A stretch of DNA of 64,000 nucleotides from Andalucia godoyi (GCA_009859145.1 VRVR01000005.1:248001-312000); one strand, 5' to 3'. Positions 1 through 10,186 are shown, counted from the first letter of the stretch. Notes: generated by a model from the sequence alone, not told the origin. A program made the numbers and translations.

Positions 1-1307
1 ACTGCATACGTTTCCGGAGACGGGCATCCTACGGCAACTGTGCCGATCTGCCACGTCTTTCCATCGACAATGCTTCTGCATGGTACAGGCGAGGAAGAGA
101 ATGGGATGGCGGAACGAAGGACGGTGTGCCACCGCGATGATTCAGCATCCAGTACAATTGCAACTGTGTCTAACGACGGGTCCAGAGAGGGCTCGCCTTT
201 CTGCCACGTCCACACTGCAGATTCCAGCAACCCCTCAGACGCCTGATCCATCTTGGGGTTCTTCACATTGCAATTTGTTGCACTGCGTAACAGTTCCGGA
301 GTGATAAGACCCATATCGGTGGGGCCGTAATAGATCGGTTCAATGGCCATTGATTCACCGGATATGCACGACATTGTCGCAGCATACTGGGCACACAGCG
401 ACGCATTGAAATACTTTGCATCATTGTGCGGAAACGGAGTGTACTGTTGGAGAAACACATACTCTCCCCCGTACGTGGAATACGTCCCGTCTCCCCACAG
501 AATGATTCTCTTGTTTGCCTTGATCATATCACGAACCGTCGGGAACTGACCCTTGACCGACGAAACATTTGCCACATCTGAAGGCTTCAAAATAGCATCG
601 CGGAACAAGTCAACGATGGGATCCATAACCATGGCCGCATGTCCCCAGTCCCACTCATAGTCGGAGTTGATGACAAGTGCCATGACTTCATTTGCATTCT
701 CTGGATCGAACAGCCACGTTGCGAGCTCGGCTATCCCGTCTTCCCACGGTCGGTCCCACGGAGCACATCCAAGCTGTTGCGAGCTTACATTAAACTTCTT
801 GTGAACGTGGTCCTCAACCCACGTGATGATCTTGTCGATGAACGCAAACGACGTGCCGGCATGCGACAGCCGAACCTTCTCAAAACACCACTGTGCATCC
901 AGCATGATGAGACGAATTCCAAAATTAAGCGAGTCCGTCATGGTGTATTCCTGCTGCGCAATATTGATCCCATCGTCACCGATTCCAGCTTCCTTCAAGA
1001 ACACTCGCAGTAAATTATCATCGAGTCCGTAATTATCTCCTCGATCGTTAAACGAGTTGTGCGTCCCAAGAAACGTCACCTTGTCCAATGGCAAATCAAG
1101 CTGCAACAACCTTTGCGTACCAAGCGCGTAGTTCAGCCACGGCTCAGGAACCAAAGTCCCCTTTTCGCAATGTCCGTAGACATTTCGTCGGCACTTTGCA
1201 AGCGGGAAAAACGCATACAATTCGTCCAAATCAGGTGTATGAAACTCAACTGTTGCTGTACATAGATGAATTCCAACAATCAACCACAAAAGCAATGCAT
1301 ACTTCAT
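1..1307 (-). CDS. Secreted PI-PLC X-domain-like protein, 3' end beyond window
   Basis: The frame opens with ATG at 1307 and stays open to the window edge (about 435 codons seen, stop not seen). Residues 1-20 form a hydrophobic signal peptide. The sequence LDKVTFLGTHNSFND near residues 75-88 matches the first catalytic-histidine block of PI-specific phospholipase C X domains (H83). GIRLIMLDAQW (130-140) matches the second strand, and SHAG (148-151) is where the second histidine sits. These are family motifs; lipid cleavage itself is inferred. Several Cys residues and N-glycosylation-type sequons fit an extracellular or lysosomal enzyme. No Y or C2 domain is visible, so this is the single-domain secreted type rather than a signalling PLC. 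It is divergent from the gene at 1601, with about 290 bp between the two starts. Confidence 0.75.
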   Translation of the reverse strand, partial: MKYALLLWLIVGIHLCTATVEFHTPDLDELYAFFPLAKCRRNVYGHCEKGTLVPEPWLNYALGTQRLLQLDLPLDKVTFLGTHNSFNDRGDNYGLDDNLLRVFLKEAGIGDDGINIAQQEYTMTDSLNFGIRLIMLDAQWCFEKVRLSHAGTSFAFIDKIITWVEDHVHKKFNVSSQQLGCAPWDRPWEDGIAELATWLFDPENANEVMALVINSDYEWDWGHAAMVMDPIVDLFRDAILKPSDVANVSSVKGQFPTVRDMIKANKRIILWGDGTYSTYGGEYVFLQQYTPFPHNDAKYFNASLCAQYAATMSCISGESMAIEPIYYGPTDMGLITPELLRSATNCNVKNPKMDQASEGLLESAVWTWQKGEPSLDPSLDTVAIVLDAESSRWHTVLRSAIPFSSSPVPCRSIVDGKTWQIGTVAVGCPSPETYA

Positions 1308-1600
1308 TTTCTGTCTCGCTCGCTCGCTCAGAGAATCTCTTCCTCTTCGTCTTTCATACATCAAAAGCAAGAAGCAGAAGAAAGGAAAGCCAACCTCAAA
1401 GTTGAATACGTTTTCGGGAATTTCATTGCCCCGACTGTCGACATTTGTCGTTGCAGCAGCGGCCAATTCCACAAGCAAAAAATACCCGCCAGCGTTTTTT
1501 GGGTATCGTTTTGGCATTTCTTCTGAGCAAAGAATCTGCAGTTTTCGAGTGTTGATTTGGACGCGGGTGGTTTGGGGGAGGGTGATGGCCTTAGGGGGCG

Positions 1601-2419
1601 ATGATGACGCAAGTGTCGAGTGATGGGATTCCAGTGATGGAGAATGCTCTTGCAGTTTCAAGACGCGATGCAAATGAAGGAGGATCCAGAAATGGCGAGA
1701 GCAACGGAAATGGTGACGCACTGTCGGAGCTTGGAGTACGGTCGCAGCGGCTTTCCGATGCGTATGTGGTTCGACAACAGGTGTTTCAGCCTGCGTCGTT
1801 GCTGTCACGAGCGTTTCAAAAGGCGACTTCTTCCTTGATCGGGGTGGTTGTCGAGTATCTGTTTCCACGGGTACTTGAAAATTCCGGGGTGATTGGACAG
1901 CTGTTTTTTGTAAAGTCCACTTCGGTGCGCCTGCTGTGCGGGGTGCCGTGTGCAGATGGGCATCCGTGTGCGCTGCATGAAGGGCATTCTGGAAGCCACA
2001 AGTGTGTGTTTGGACATTGGAACCAGGACCCTGTTCCGCACTGTTCGTACACCTGTGATTGTCGGAACTGCGATGCCGCGTGCTCGCTGCATCCTGGCCA
2101 TCGTGGACCGCATCATTGTCATTTTAACCACAACTGGAGTGACATTCCAGGGTCTACGGGGGAATTGCAAGCGTTTAGGACAGACAAGTCCATCGGAGAC
2201 TATATTGACGAGCTTGCGTATGCCTCGCCGGATGAAATTCGCTATGCTTATGTGCCGCCCGTGCTAGACGACAAGGATGAGCGATGGACGGAATCCGATC
2301 AGAGCATCCGAGAGAAATCTCGTAGTTCGCGTGGTGAGCAACCCCTGGAAAAGATGTCCAATCTGGAAATCCTGAGAACCATTCTCGAGAGTACTCACGT
2401 CGGAGAGTCGGATCTGTGA
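1601..2419 (+). CDS. Cys/His-repeat protein, unknown function
   Basis: This 272-residue protein starts at the upstream-most ATG of the frame; a second ATG lies 12 codons in. I do not recognise a named family. The visible feature is a tandem metal-binding-looking unit at about residues 113-180. Two copies share the pattern C-x-L-H-x-G-H-x-G-x-H-x-C-x-F-x-H (CALHEGHSGSHKCVFGH and CSLHPGHRGPHHCHFNH), each preceded by more cysteines (CGVPCADGHPC and CDCRNCDAAC). The spacing suggests two zinc-binding modules; this is inference. Residues 60-110 are predicted helical and mildly hydrophobic, and the C-terminus is acidic and polar. No signal peptide or clear membrane span is seen. The 3' end faces the kinase gene at 2869. 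Confidence 0.6.
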   Translation: MMTQVSSDGIPVMENALAVSRRDANEGGSRNGESNGNGDALSELGVRSQRLSDAYVVRQQVFQPASLLSRAFQKATSSLIGVVVEYLFPRVLENSGVIGQLFFVKSTSVRLLCGVPCADGHPCALHEGHSGSHKCVFGHWNQDPVPHCSYTCDCRNCDAACSLHPGHRGPHHCHFNHNWSDIPGSTGELQAFRTDKSIGDYIDELAYASPDEIRYAYVPPVLDDKDERWTESDQSIREKSRSSRGEQPLEKMSNLEILRTILESTHVGESDL

Positions 2420-2868
2420 AGCACACGTATCTCATCAACGACGCATTCCAGAAGAAAAAGAACAGTGAGAGCAGAGAGGAGCAAAGGATGTGTCTTTCCT
2501 TCTTTTGCATTTCGAATTTGAATTTTGTACAAATGATGGGACCACGCAAGAAACGCGCAGACTAGCACACCGACTGTCAATAATATAGTAGGAGGGCTGT
2601 GGGTTGTTTTGTTTCATTTGGTTGTTTTGTTTCATTTGGTTGTTTTGTTTCATTTGGTTTTCGAAGACCGCGCTCGAGTGAAATACCGCAAAATGGAGGA
2701 AAACGCACGAAAAAAGAGGAGTTGTTCCCCCAAACAATGGAAGAAGAACACAAAAGCATAAACAGGACGATGAACAAGCAGTGCGTTTCTCCACCAGTTC
2801 TCAAAAAAGGAAAGAAGACAATTGTGAAGCGGCAGCAAAGTGCGGAACCGCATTCTTTTGCAGCGTTT
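2420..2868. other. Convergent 3' intergenic gap with an 18-bp tandem repeat
   Basis: No gene is supported here. The gap separates two convergent genes. At about 2605-2660 it holds three head-to-tail copies of an 18-base unit, TTGTTTTGTTTCATTTGG, giving a T-rich block. The long open frames crossing it on both strands are low-complexity artefacts of that repeat. Confidence 0.7.
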
Positions 2869-4542
2869 CTACAGCCCATACGCTCTCCGAGGATTGTATC
2901 CAACAGGAGGCGGTGCAGCTGCAGCGCTTGTGTTTGTGGATGGCATGATGGGCTGTGCGTTTCGAAGCGGAGCAGCGCCTCGTGGATTTCCAAGAAGCGG
3001 CATTGCACCTCGACCGCTTGGGGGACCACCACCGCCGCCTCCTTGGGGTAGAGACGAGAGACTTCCGCCGCCGCCAATAGGAGGAACTGGAGACGTGCTG
3101 TTCATCGCCACAAGACCGCCAGCGCCTCCTGTTGGACCTGTTCCTGGACCATACCTGGCATTCCGAACGTATCTTCCTTCTGCACCAAGCTGTGTCGGAG
3201 ATACACCGAGCGGTTGGACAGCTCTTGCGGGTTGTGACGGATTTGACAACAGACTTGGGAACGTATTGGCACCAAGTGCGATGCCCCCACCTCCATGCGC
3301 CAAGTTCGGTCCGTTTGCAAAACTGTCCGTTGGGGACTCCATGTTTGCCCTTCTTCTTCCATGCCGCTCCTGGTCCAGGCCGATTAGTCCGTTTTGCGCA
3401 TTCCCGATATTTGCATTACTGGAAATGACACCGTTTCCATTCAAGCTGTTGTTGTTGCTGCTGTTGTTAATGTTCTGGATCGGCACCGGACCCCCCGCTG
3501 CAGCCGCATGTGCGTACGTTCCTAAAGAAGAGAAAGATCCAGAAGATTGGTGGCCTGGAGCAGGAGAGATTTGTTGTGGAGTTTGCTGGCCGTTGTTTGC
3601 GTTTCCAGCAGCAACTCCCATTCCCATCCCGATACCCATATTCAATGGGGCGCTTGGAGCACCGAGATCAACCCCCAGTGGCACTCCAATCTGGAAATAC
3701 GGATGCTGCAAACACTGCATTGCCGTTGGTCTCTTCTGTGGATCGTATCGAAGCATCTCGGTCATAAGTTCCAACGCTTCCTGAGAGGCATGTGGGATGA
3801 GAGACGAAAGCGGGGTTGCAACAAAGTTGGGAAACTTGAAATTCATCTGCGAGGCAAGCCTCAATCCTTCCGGCCACGATTGTTGCGATGGAGTTCCAAG
3901 AACCGAACAGATCTTGAATATCTGATCGGGCTCCGACGACCCGGGAAACAACGGGCGCATCATGTACATTTCCGCCATGATCGCGCCAACCGCCCACACA
4001 TCGATCGGTGAATTGTAATTTTTCGAGCGGAGCAGCACTTCTGGTGCGCGGTACCACCTTGTGGAAACATACTCGGTGTACGGCGGTCTGGATCGAATTT
4101 CCCGAGCAAGACCAAAGTCGGCAAGCTTTAGTGTGTCCTTCGTAATCAGTAGATTTTCAGGCTTCATATCGCGGTGGAAGAACCCATGTTTGTGCATGTA
4201 CGCAAGACCTTGGAGGCATTGGTACATGAAGTTTCGGATCTTTTGCTCCGGAAACGCCTTGTCTCGTTCTTTGCAAGCCTGATAAAGGTTTGAGTCCATA
4301 AACTCGAAAACGAAATACAACTCGTCGTTTTCACGAATGACCTCTTTAAGCTTGACTACATTCACGTGGTTCAGCTTGCGAAGCGACTTCACTTCTCGCA
4401 AATTCATGCATTCGTCCCAAGAATAAAACTTGCGTTTCATCTTCTTGATCGCCACAACTTCTCCGCTTTGCTTGTTCACAGCCTTGATCACTGAACCATA
4501 CGTTCCATCTCCAAGTTGCCGAATTGGCTTATAGCGCTGCAT
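2869..4542 (-). CDS. MAK/ICK/LF4-type serine/threonine kinase
   Basis: A 557-residue RCK-family (MAPK-like) kinase. The kinase domain occupies residues 4-285: glycine loop LGDGTYGSV (10-18), catalytic lysine in AIKKMKRK (K33/K34), HRDMKPEN (123-130), DFG (142-144) and a TEY activation-loop dual-phosphorylation motif (156-158) followed by [16 protein letters not shown] with WYRAPE plus a long disordered Gly/Pro/Asn-rich tail (285-557) is typical of MAK, ICK and Chlamydomonas LF4, which restrain cilium length and intraflagellar transport. From this family I infer a flagellated life stage. The ATG at 4542 begins directly at the kinase fold (MQRYKPI), as in relatives. A compound (CT)n(CA)n microsatellite lies about 70 bp upstream. 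An open frame on the opposite strand is only its shadow. Confidence 0.9.
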   Translation of the reverse strand: MQRYKPIRQLGDGTYGSVIKAVNKQSGEVVAIKKMKRKFYSWDECMNLREVKSLRKLNHVNVVKLKEVIRENDELYFVFEFMDSNLYQACKERDKAFPEQKIRNFMYQCLQGLAYMHKHGFFHRDMKPENLLITKDTLKLADFGLAREIRSRPPYTEYVSTRWYRAPEVLLRSKNYNSPIDVWAVGAIMAEMYMMRPLFPGSSEPDQIFKICSVLGTPSQQSWPEGLRLASQMNFKFPNFVATPLSSLIPHASQEALELMTEMLRYDPQKRPTAMQCLQHPYFQIGVPLGVDLGAPSAPLNMGIGMGMGVAAGNANNGQQTPQQISPAPGHQSSGSFSSLGTYAHAAAAGGPVPIQNINNSSNNNSLNGNGVISSNANIGNAQNGLIGLDQERHGRRRANMESPTDSFANGPNLAHGGGGIALGANTFPSLLSNPSQPARAVQPLGVSPTQLGAEGRYVRNARYGPGTGPTGGAGGLVAMNSTSPVPPIGGGGSLSSLPQGGGGGGPPSGRGAMPLLGNPRGAAPLRNAQPIMPSTNTSAAAAPPPVGYNPRRAYGL

Positions 4543-4635
4543 ACCTTACACGAAGACAAACGCCAGTTGAAAAATGGAAGGGGCAAAAAATTCTCTCTGT
4601 CTCTCGATCGGTCTCTCTCTCTCTCTCTCTCTCTC

Positions 4636-4673
<38 letters not shown>

Positions 4674-5027
4674 GAAATAATGAATGGATTTGAAATCAGT
4701 CCGAAAATTGCATCCGATAAAAAGCAGTGCTGATTCAAGAATCTGAATTTCCAGGTGGAAATATCGTGCAATTGAAAACAGCGAGTAGGACTGATCACAC
4801 AACTGGCAAGAATCAAGGAGAGGAACAGAGTAACGGAATCGGAATTTAGAAAAGGAAGAAGAAGGGGGAGAAAGGAAACAGGAGAAAAAGGGGGGGGGGA
4901 AACAAGATTAGAAGAGAAGATCATTGAGAAAAGAAGAAAAAGCGTGCTCAATGCTCAGTGGTCAGTCTTTTTGGATTCCCTGATCAGAATAGGAAACGAC
5001 AAGGGAAGGATCTCGTATTAGAAGAAT
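4543..5027. repeat. Intergenic gap with compound (CT)n(CA)n microsatellite
   Basis: A pure (CT)n run at about 4612-4635 passes into a (CA)n run at 4638-4672. The run lies in the presumed 5' leader or promoter of the MAK-like kinase on the minus strand. Farther right are purine-rich tracts, including a nine-G run near 4891. No convincing coding frame is seen. Confidence 0.8.
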
Positions 5028-5583
5028 GCAACCGTTGACAACTATTGAACTGTTCTGTCTTCCCCTCCCCCCGTCTGGTTACAACTACAGTAAAATAAAA
5101 ACGACTCTTCGACGATTTTTTATTTTTGCGTTTTAATTGTTTTCTAATTTTTCGCTTTTGATTTGGGGTGTACATCGTCGTCGTCCACAATTTGGTTGTG
5201 TTGCTGAAAAAGCCGCAGCGTATCCGTACTTATTTTTACCAACGACCCTACACTAGCGCCCAACTTTCGCGAGCTGCATGCGCGACCTATGATGCCATAT
5301 ATTGATCCCGAAGTTTGAGGCGTCCGGCGTGATGTGTCATGACCGACGTCGCATTCGATGCAAGACTGCACGCCGGATGCTGACGTGGGGCACTTTCCAT
5401 TCCGCCCAGCGACTGCCGCACAAAGGGCAAGGAAGTATGGAACCGCCAAGGAGATCCGATGTCCAGCTTGTCCCAGCGGTGATTGGATCGCAATTGGAAT
5501 GGTGCGCATGCACGTGTGCGCAACGACAAATTTCTGCAGTCGATACACCAACACGAGCAGCTGGAGACCGTAATCGCTGATGG
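5028..5583 (+). mobile_element. Degenerate TnpB/Fanzor-derived repeat, copy B
   Basis: The plus strand carries a broken remnant of the C-terminal zinc-ribbon/RuvC region of a TnpB/Fanzor-type protein. At 5437-5500 it reads KYGTAKEIRCPACPSG followed by a frameshifted equivalent of the DRDWN motif. The same stretch is clearly homologous to copy A, whose frame still reads intact. The left end (5028-5056) matches copy A at 26 of 29 bases by eye. The stretch 5146-5166 matches copy E with one indel, and the right end (CGTAATCGCTGATGG) matches copy A again. No intact reading frame remains, so this is a fossil. Zinc-ribbon identification rests on CPxC plus D-R-D-W-N in copy A; Fanzor rather than bacterial TnpB is inferred from the eukaryotic host. 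Confidence 0.65.
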
Positions 5584-5943
5584 AGTGGCGGGGCAACGAA
5601 ATCTTTTGCGCAGGATGCAGCTTTGCCAGAAAACGCCATATTCAGATGAATGGACATAACAAAAAGAAAAAAAAATTGGTTAATAAAATAAGAAAAATTA
5701 CAAATTGAATAAGAGCCCCCTTGACCTGTACCTTCCCGAACGTGAAATTTTCGGAAACGGATTTAACGAGGGGATGCAAAGTGACCGGACGGTACGATTC
5801 TTGCGAAAGTCCGACGACCATTAGCAGTGCTTCGAGAGCATGTAGGGTTCGTGGGGGTAGCACCACTCAACTTTTCGAACGTAAAAAAAAAACGGGGGGG
5901 GGGGGGGGTCGGGCCAGAGCAAAAAAGGAAGAGCGAGAATAGA

Positions 5944-8900
5944 TCATGATGCGGGTTTCGGTTCTCGAGGCTCGCGTGCAAGAGATAACTCATACAAGGC
6001 ATTATCCGTTGGTCCGTCTGCATCTGCGAGCAGAGCGGACAGATCATTCATCATGATGCACTTGTATGGCGTCTGTTGGTACGTCTGGATCTCACGTATC
6101 ACCTGCGCAATCAAGCGGCATTTTGAAAAGTTGACCATGTTTTCACGAACCATGTTCTTGTTCCCTTCATCAATGAACGTCAGATCCGTCAGGTACATTC
6201 CAAGATACGGAACACATGGTGGGTTCGCATTGTGCAACGCATCTCGAAGAGACTTGTAAGACGATTCACGAGAAACCAGCTGTTCCAGCTTCATAAACAA
6301 CGAGCTGGATTTCGAAGGCAACTCCTCGCGAGTGCGCTTCAACCGATGAACGGCTGCATTGTTGAGTGCTGCAACGACAACCAGAACGGCATTGAAATTA
6401 TTCAGCTTCCGACATTCTTCTGCGACAGACAAGACTTTGGAATATGCAGTGCGCCGATCCCTGATGTCTTCGTGCCGAAGAATCGAAAATGCAATCCAGC
6501 GACAGGTGCGATTGAAGCGATCCGTCACGCGAAGAATACACGGCGCAATTTCATCGCGATTCGACTTCATCCAAGCCTGTCCGAGAAACTCTTTCGGTGG
6601 GATCGAGCAAAACGCGGCAAAGTCCAGCAATGTGAGTTGCTTTGCAATGTCTGACGCCGGCCAATCCATAATGTCCATGGTTCGCGCAGGAAGGGGAGGG
6701 AAACCATCCGCAAGCAAAGAAGAGCCCATGTTCGTAGTTAGCTCGTCAATCGCAGAGATCGTTGCATCCGCCACCGCGATAGCTTCTGCCTGTGCGTTCC
6801 CATCAACACTTGACCGAACGACTTGATGATCCTTGAAGACGGATAAGTGACCGTGTTCCGCCAAAAACTTTCTTTCCTTCACGTCCTCCATTGCTTTTTC
6901 GACAGAGCGTCGAAGAGACTCTCCTGCCGCTTTCATGTCCACACCGATCACCATGTTAGAAAAAGACCAGATCGACGGTAGCAGTTGTGCATTGTCCACA
7001 AAGTCAAAGATGTAGTCTTCGACCCACGTTTTGAGAACTTGGCAAACCCGCAGACGGATGGGCAACAATCGATGCTTGCGGAAACGTCCAAACAAAATAC
7101 GGTCATTGGAAACCGCACGGCTACCAAGTCCTGCACGTGGAATTGACTGAAACCTGCGTACAAGCAGTTCAAATAGTTGTTTTGGAGACATGAAACTGCG
7201 ATATGTCAAGAGAAAAGCAAACAAGGAGTCCGAGTCAAAATCCATATGGGCTGTAAGGCGTCGTAGAATACCCTCTACTGTCCCCGCTTTGATGAGATGT
7301 CGATTCGTTTTGACATCAAAGGCCACGTCGACATCTGGATTCGATCGATCCTCCAACGGCAGAGCAGCAAACGGAGACCATTCCGGATCATAGTATTTTC
7401 CATAGTCTTCTTCTACTTCCTCTGCTGCGCTTGCAGAGGGCGCAAATACCACCGCATCCAGATCCAATTCCTTCACACAAGACTTTTGCAGAAGAGCCTC
7501 GAAAATTTCTCGAGCAATGCCAACTTTCTCGCAAAAGAGCATATCCAAATACACAGGAGAAGAAATTTCCCTAGACGCTGTCGCGAGATACGATTTTGAA
7601 ACTTTTGAGAATTCGACAATCGCTTCAAGAACTGGCTGGGCAGGCGCAAGCCAGTTCATCTCTGGAGCACCAAAACAACCACCAGTCAATGGCGTGAGGC
7701 AGACTCGCTCAAATTCCAAGCGAGCGCATTCCTCCAAGCAAGCCTTGACAGCACACTTGACGCTGATCTTGCACGAAGCGTCGCCAGTCCACGAAGGAGG
7801 GCCTATTGCAAACAAAACACTGCGAAACGGAATGTCCAATCCGGCAGCCATCCGTATCGTCACACAGCCGCCCACAGCTGCGGGTCCATTTTGTACAACG
7901 TAACTATGACAGAGGTCTTTGACAAAAGGGAACCGGTCGGCAAACTTCCTCGAAGGCTCAAACGTGCATGCCAAAGAAGGAATGTTGGGAACGATAATTG
8001 CGTCAACCGGTTCTTTGCAGACGTCTCCGTCCAACATCATCAGGCGATGCAAATTCGCATACTCGAAACACCGAAGCAATCTATTTCGCAAAGGACCACG
8101 AACATTCTCGACCGCTGCGTTTGAGGACGCTGCGTTCATTGATTCGATTGCTGAGTCTTCCCGGACGAGCATGGGCCGGTCCGACGGTGCCCGTTTTGGC
8201 TCCGCATCTCTCGGTGATGACGGCAATACACTCCCTGCACTGTTCAAGTTGACCAGTGCGTTGCTACCGACCGTCGGGAGAGAGGTCTGTGCTCTATTCC
8301 GTGACAGTGGGCCTTGTTGGCCTCCATGAACACCAACGCTGTCCCTGTTTCCAGAAATCGTCCTCTGCACTACTGGGGGACGGCTGGTCGAAGAAGCAGA
8401 CGAATCCTTTTCCGAAAATAAAGCTCTCATCTGCGCAACAGTATGTCTTGGCGCCGCAACATGTGTGTCCATTGTGTGTTGCTGCTCTGCCAGAGCCATT
8501 ACTTGCATGATTTCAGGGCTGATGACCGTCGACGGCGCATCCGCTGCTACCGGAACTGCACTGGCAGCTACAACTGTCGAAGAGGAAGACGCAGAGGACG
8601 ACGACGAGTGAGACGGAGATGACACTGACGGTATCCACAACGCATTCTCTTCCTGAATACTTCCCGTTGGAGAAACAGACAAGAGCTGGTCATCCTCAAT
8701 AATATTGAAAACCGTAAGATTCGCAGGCGTGAACAACTTTGCAATATCTACTGGCTCCGTCTGGCATTGCAGGGCAGGAGCACTGCGGGATTGGGAATCC
8801 GCCGAATTTTTCCGAGTTGTCGGCGCGCTATTTGAAGGTGACGAAGATGGGTTCCGCTTCGGTGCATCCGCGGCTTGAGAAGAGACACCAGTAGACGCTC

Positions 8901-9117
8901 CAGGTGCCGGCTGCACAGCAGTGCTGGTCTGTGAGATCTTTGCATTTTCGGCACCTGCGTGTGACTGCGCAGAACGTACGAAAGAAACCGATTTAGGTTG
9001 GAGTACAACCGTAGATTGGATGACTGAAGAGGACAACTCGGCGTTTCGAGCGGCTTGAAGAGCAAGCTGAAACCGAAGCTTGGAGCGGTTCGGATCGCTC
9101 CAGTCCGGATCCTCCAT
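5944..9117 (-). CDS. Macro domain-RasGEF fusion protein
   Basis: A single 1057-codon frame from ATG 9117. Residues 1-340 are Ser/Ala-rich and disordered. Residues 355-545 resemble a macro (ADP-ribose-binding) domain: GDVCKEPVDAIIVPN (canonical GDIT..VDAIVNAAN), then GGCVTIRMAAGLDIPFRSVLFAIGP (canonical G.a..T.g..L.....iHtvGP), then RVCLTPLTGGCFGAP (canonical iaFPaiStGvfGyP). Residues 605-735 match the RasGEF N-terminal (REM) domain, with LTYRSFMSPKQLFELL. Residues 815-1045 match the catalytic Cdc25 domain, with FNRTCRWIAFSILR, RKLNNFNAVLVVVAALNNAAVHRL and PPCVPYLGMYLTDLTFIDEGN. The enzyme should load GTP onto a Ras/Rap-type GTPase. The fusion has no internal splice signal or frame break. Whether the macro module binds ADP-ribose is open, since the NAAN motif is altered to VPN. 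Confidence 0.85.
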   Translation of the reverse strand: MEDPDWSDPNRSKLRFQLALQAARNAELSSSVIQSTVVLQPKSVSFVRSAQSHAGAENAKISQTSTAVQPAPGASTGVSSQAADAPKRNPSSSPSNSAPTTRKNSADSQSRSAPALQCQTEPVDIAKLFTPANLTVFNIIEDDQLLSVSPTGSIQEENALWIPSVSSPSHSSSSSASSSSTVVAASAVPVAADAPSTVISPEIMQVMALAEQQHTMDTHVAAPRHTVAQMRALFSEKDSSASSTSRPPVVQRTISGNRDSVGVHGGQQGPLSRNRAQTSLPTVGSNALVNLNSAGSVLPSSPRDAEPKRAPSDRPMLVREDSAIESMNAASSNAAVENVRGPLRNRLLRCFEYANLHRLMMLDGDVCKEPVDAIIVPNIPSLACTFEPSRKFADRFPFVKDLCHSYVVQNGPAAVGGCVTIRMAAGLDIPFRSVLFAIGPPSWTGDASCKISVKCAVKACLEECARLEFERVCLTPLTGGCFGAPEMNWLAPAQPVLEAIVEFSKVSKSYLATASREISSPVYLDMLFCEKVGIAREIFEALLQKSCVKELDLDAVVFAPSASAAEEVEEDYGKYYDPEWSPFAALPLEDRSNPDVDVAFDVKTNRHLIKAGTVEGILRRLTAHMDFDSDSLFAFLLTYRSFMSPKQLFELLVRRFQSIPRAGLGSRAVSNDRILFGRFRKHRLLPIRLRVCQVLKTWVEDYIFDFVDNAQLLPSIWSFSNMVIGVDMKAAGESLRRSVEKAMEDVKERKFLAEHGHLSVFKDHQVVRSSVDGNAQAEAIAVADATISAIDELTTNMGSSLLADGFPPLPARTMDIMDWPASDIAKQLTLLDFAAFCSIPPKEFLGQAWMKSNRDEIAPCILRVTDRFNRTCRWIAFSILRHEDIRDRRTAYSKVLSVAEECRKLNNFNAVLVVVAALNNAAVHRLKRTREELPSKSSSLFMKLEQLVSRESSYKSLRDALHNANPPCVPYLGMYLTDLTFIDEGNKNMVRENMVNFSKCRLIAQVIREIQTYQQTPYKCIMMNDLSALLADADGPTDNALYELSLAREPREPKPAS

Positions 9118-9613
9118 GTAACGCCACCAACACCACCAATCCGCAACAATTTAAGCAATCCAACAATTGAAGGATAACAGTGAATACTCAACAACAACAA
9201 CAACAACAATAACAACAATAACAACAATAACAACAAATTAAATTAATAGATTATAATTATAATATATATATAATACATAAACAGAAATAAATCACAAAAT
9301 TAAATGTAAAATAAAGAGAGAGATCGCGAAACGTGTGCGTCAAATATGCGTCCTCTCTCATTCGGAGAAAATTTTCTGGGGAGTTTGTTCCAATCCCTCT
9401 GTACGACGGGCGCAAGCCTCATGTGAACTGAAAAGTCGGAGAGAATCGGACTATGGGTTTCTGAGACTCTGCATTCTGAAGGGTTTTTTGGAATCGTGAA
9501 TGAACTTGCTTTCTCTCTGTGACAGTGACTCTCACTCCCCGTGTGTTGTTGTGTTCTTAATACGTATGTTCAGATTACGTGTTTAAATTGTGGCGCAGGA
9601 AATAGAAGAAGGG
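9118..9613. other. Divergent promoter region with CAA/TAA repeats
   Basis: About 495 bp between the divergently transcribed macro-RasGEF and PIG-H genes. Nearest the RasGEF start, 9187-9237 is a CAACAACAACAATAACAA-type trinucleotide tract, followed by an AT-rich block with TATATATATA near 9260-9275. Either could serve as core promoter sequence; no RNA gene or coding frame is visible. Confidence 0.6.
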
Positions 9614-10186
9614 ATGCGGTCGGAAGTGGTTCGAGATAACCGTCAGTATCGGTTTGAAGTGATTCATCTGAATGAGAATGCAACAGAGTATCTATTGACC
9701 TCGAAGCAGCCCTTTGTTAACACGCTTTGCTCTCTCTTGGCAATGATTCCTCTGTCGATTATCATGTATCAGATTCTGGCACACTCGACCATTCAGCTCT
9801 CGTGGATGTTTTCCTTGAGTCTGCTTCCTTTTGTACTGAAATGCATCTTCCGCATGTTTGAGATCCGCGCAGAATCGGTGACGGCCATCAGCGACGTAGG
9901 AGTCCAGTTGACGCGATATTCCTATGGGAGCGGCACACGAAGGACATTCCGCGACCGGGATTCGATCCACACAATCATCATCAATGAAGGGTTCAGATTG
10001 AACAAGGTCATCTATTATCTCGGATTTCTGCAACGCGATTCAAAGTCACTGCTGTTGCCTTTTGAACACATCTTTCCTCGACTCGAGGATATTTACGTGA
10101 TTTACAAGGGAGTCTACGGAACACTCCATGGGTTCACAGCCGAAGACACTTCCGAGTCCATGCGGTCCCCTTCCTTTGTTCAGTAG
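9614..10186 (+). CDS. PIGH: PIG-H-like GPI-GlcNAc transferase subunit
   Basis: The open frame begins at a GTG at 9590; the first ATG in frame is 9614, giving 190 residues, the usual size for PIG-H/Gpi15. Two adjacent hydrophobic segments lie near residues 38-80, the re-entrant hairpin typical of the family. They are followed by the PIG-H domain: AISDVGVQLTRYS, then IHTIIINEGFRLNKVIYYLGFL and PFEHIFPRLEDIYVIYKGVY. PIG-H acts in the ER membrane complex (PIG-A/C/H/P/Q/Y) that moves GlcNAc from UDP-GlcNAc to phosphatidylinositol, the first step of GPI-anchor synthesis. The conserved INE and PRL..(V/I)Y.G(I/V)Y blocks support the call. No intron is needed. The 3' end converges with the gene at 10429. 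Confidence 0.85.
   Translation: MRSEVVRDNRQYRFEVIHLNENATEYLLTSKQPFVNTLCSLLAMIPLSIIMYQILAHSTIQLSWMFSLSLLPFVLKCIFRMFEIRAESVTAISDVGVQLTRYSYGSGTRRTFRDRDSIHTIIINEGFRLNKVIYYLGFLQRDSKSLLLPFEHIFPRLEDIYVIYKGVYGTLHGFTAEDTSESMRSPSFVQ

Noticed and set aside
2840-3784. 314-codon open frame on the plus strand
   Set aside because: It is the antisense of the Gly/Pro/Asn-rich tail of the MAK-like kinase and has only shadow composition (Pro/Gly runs).
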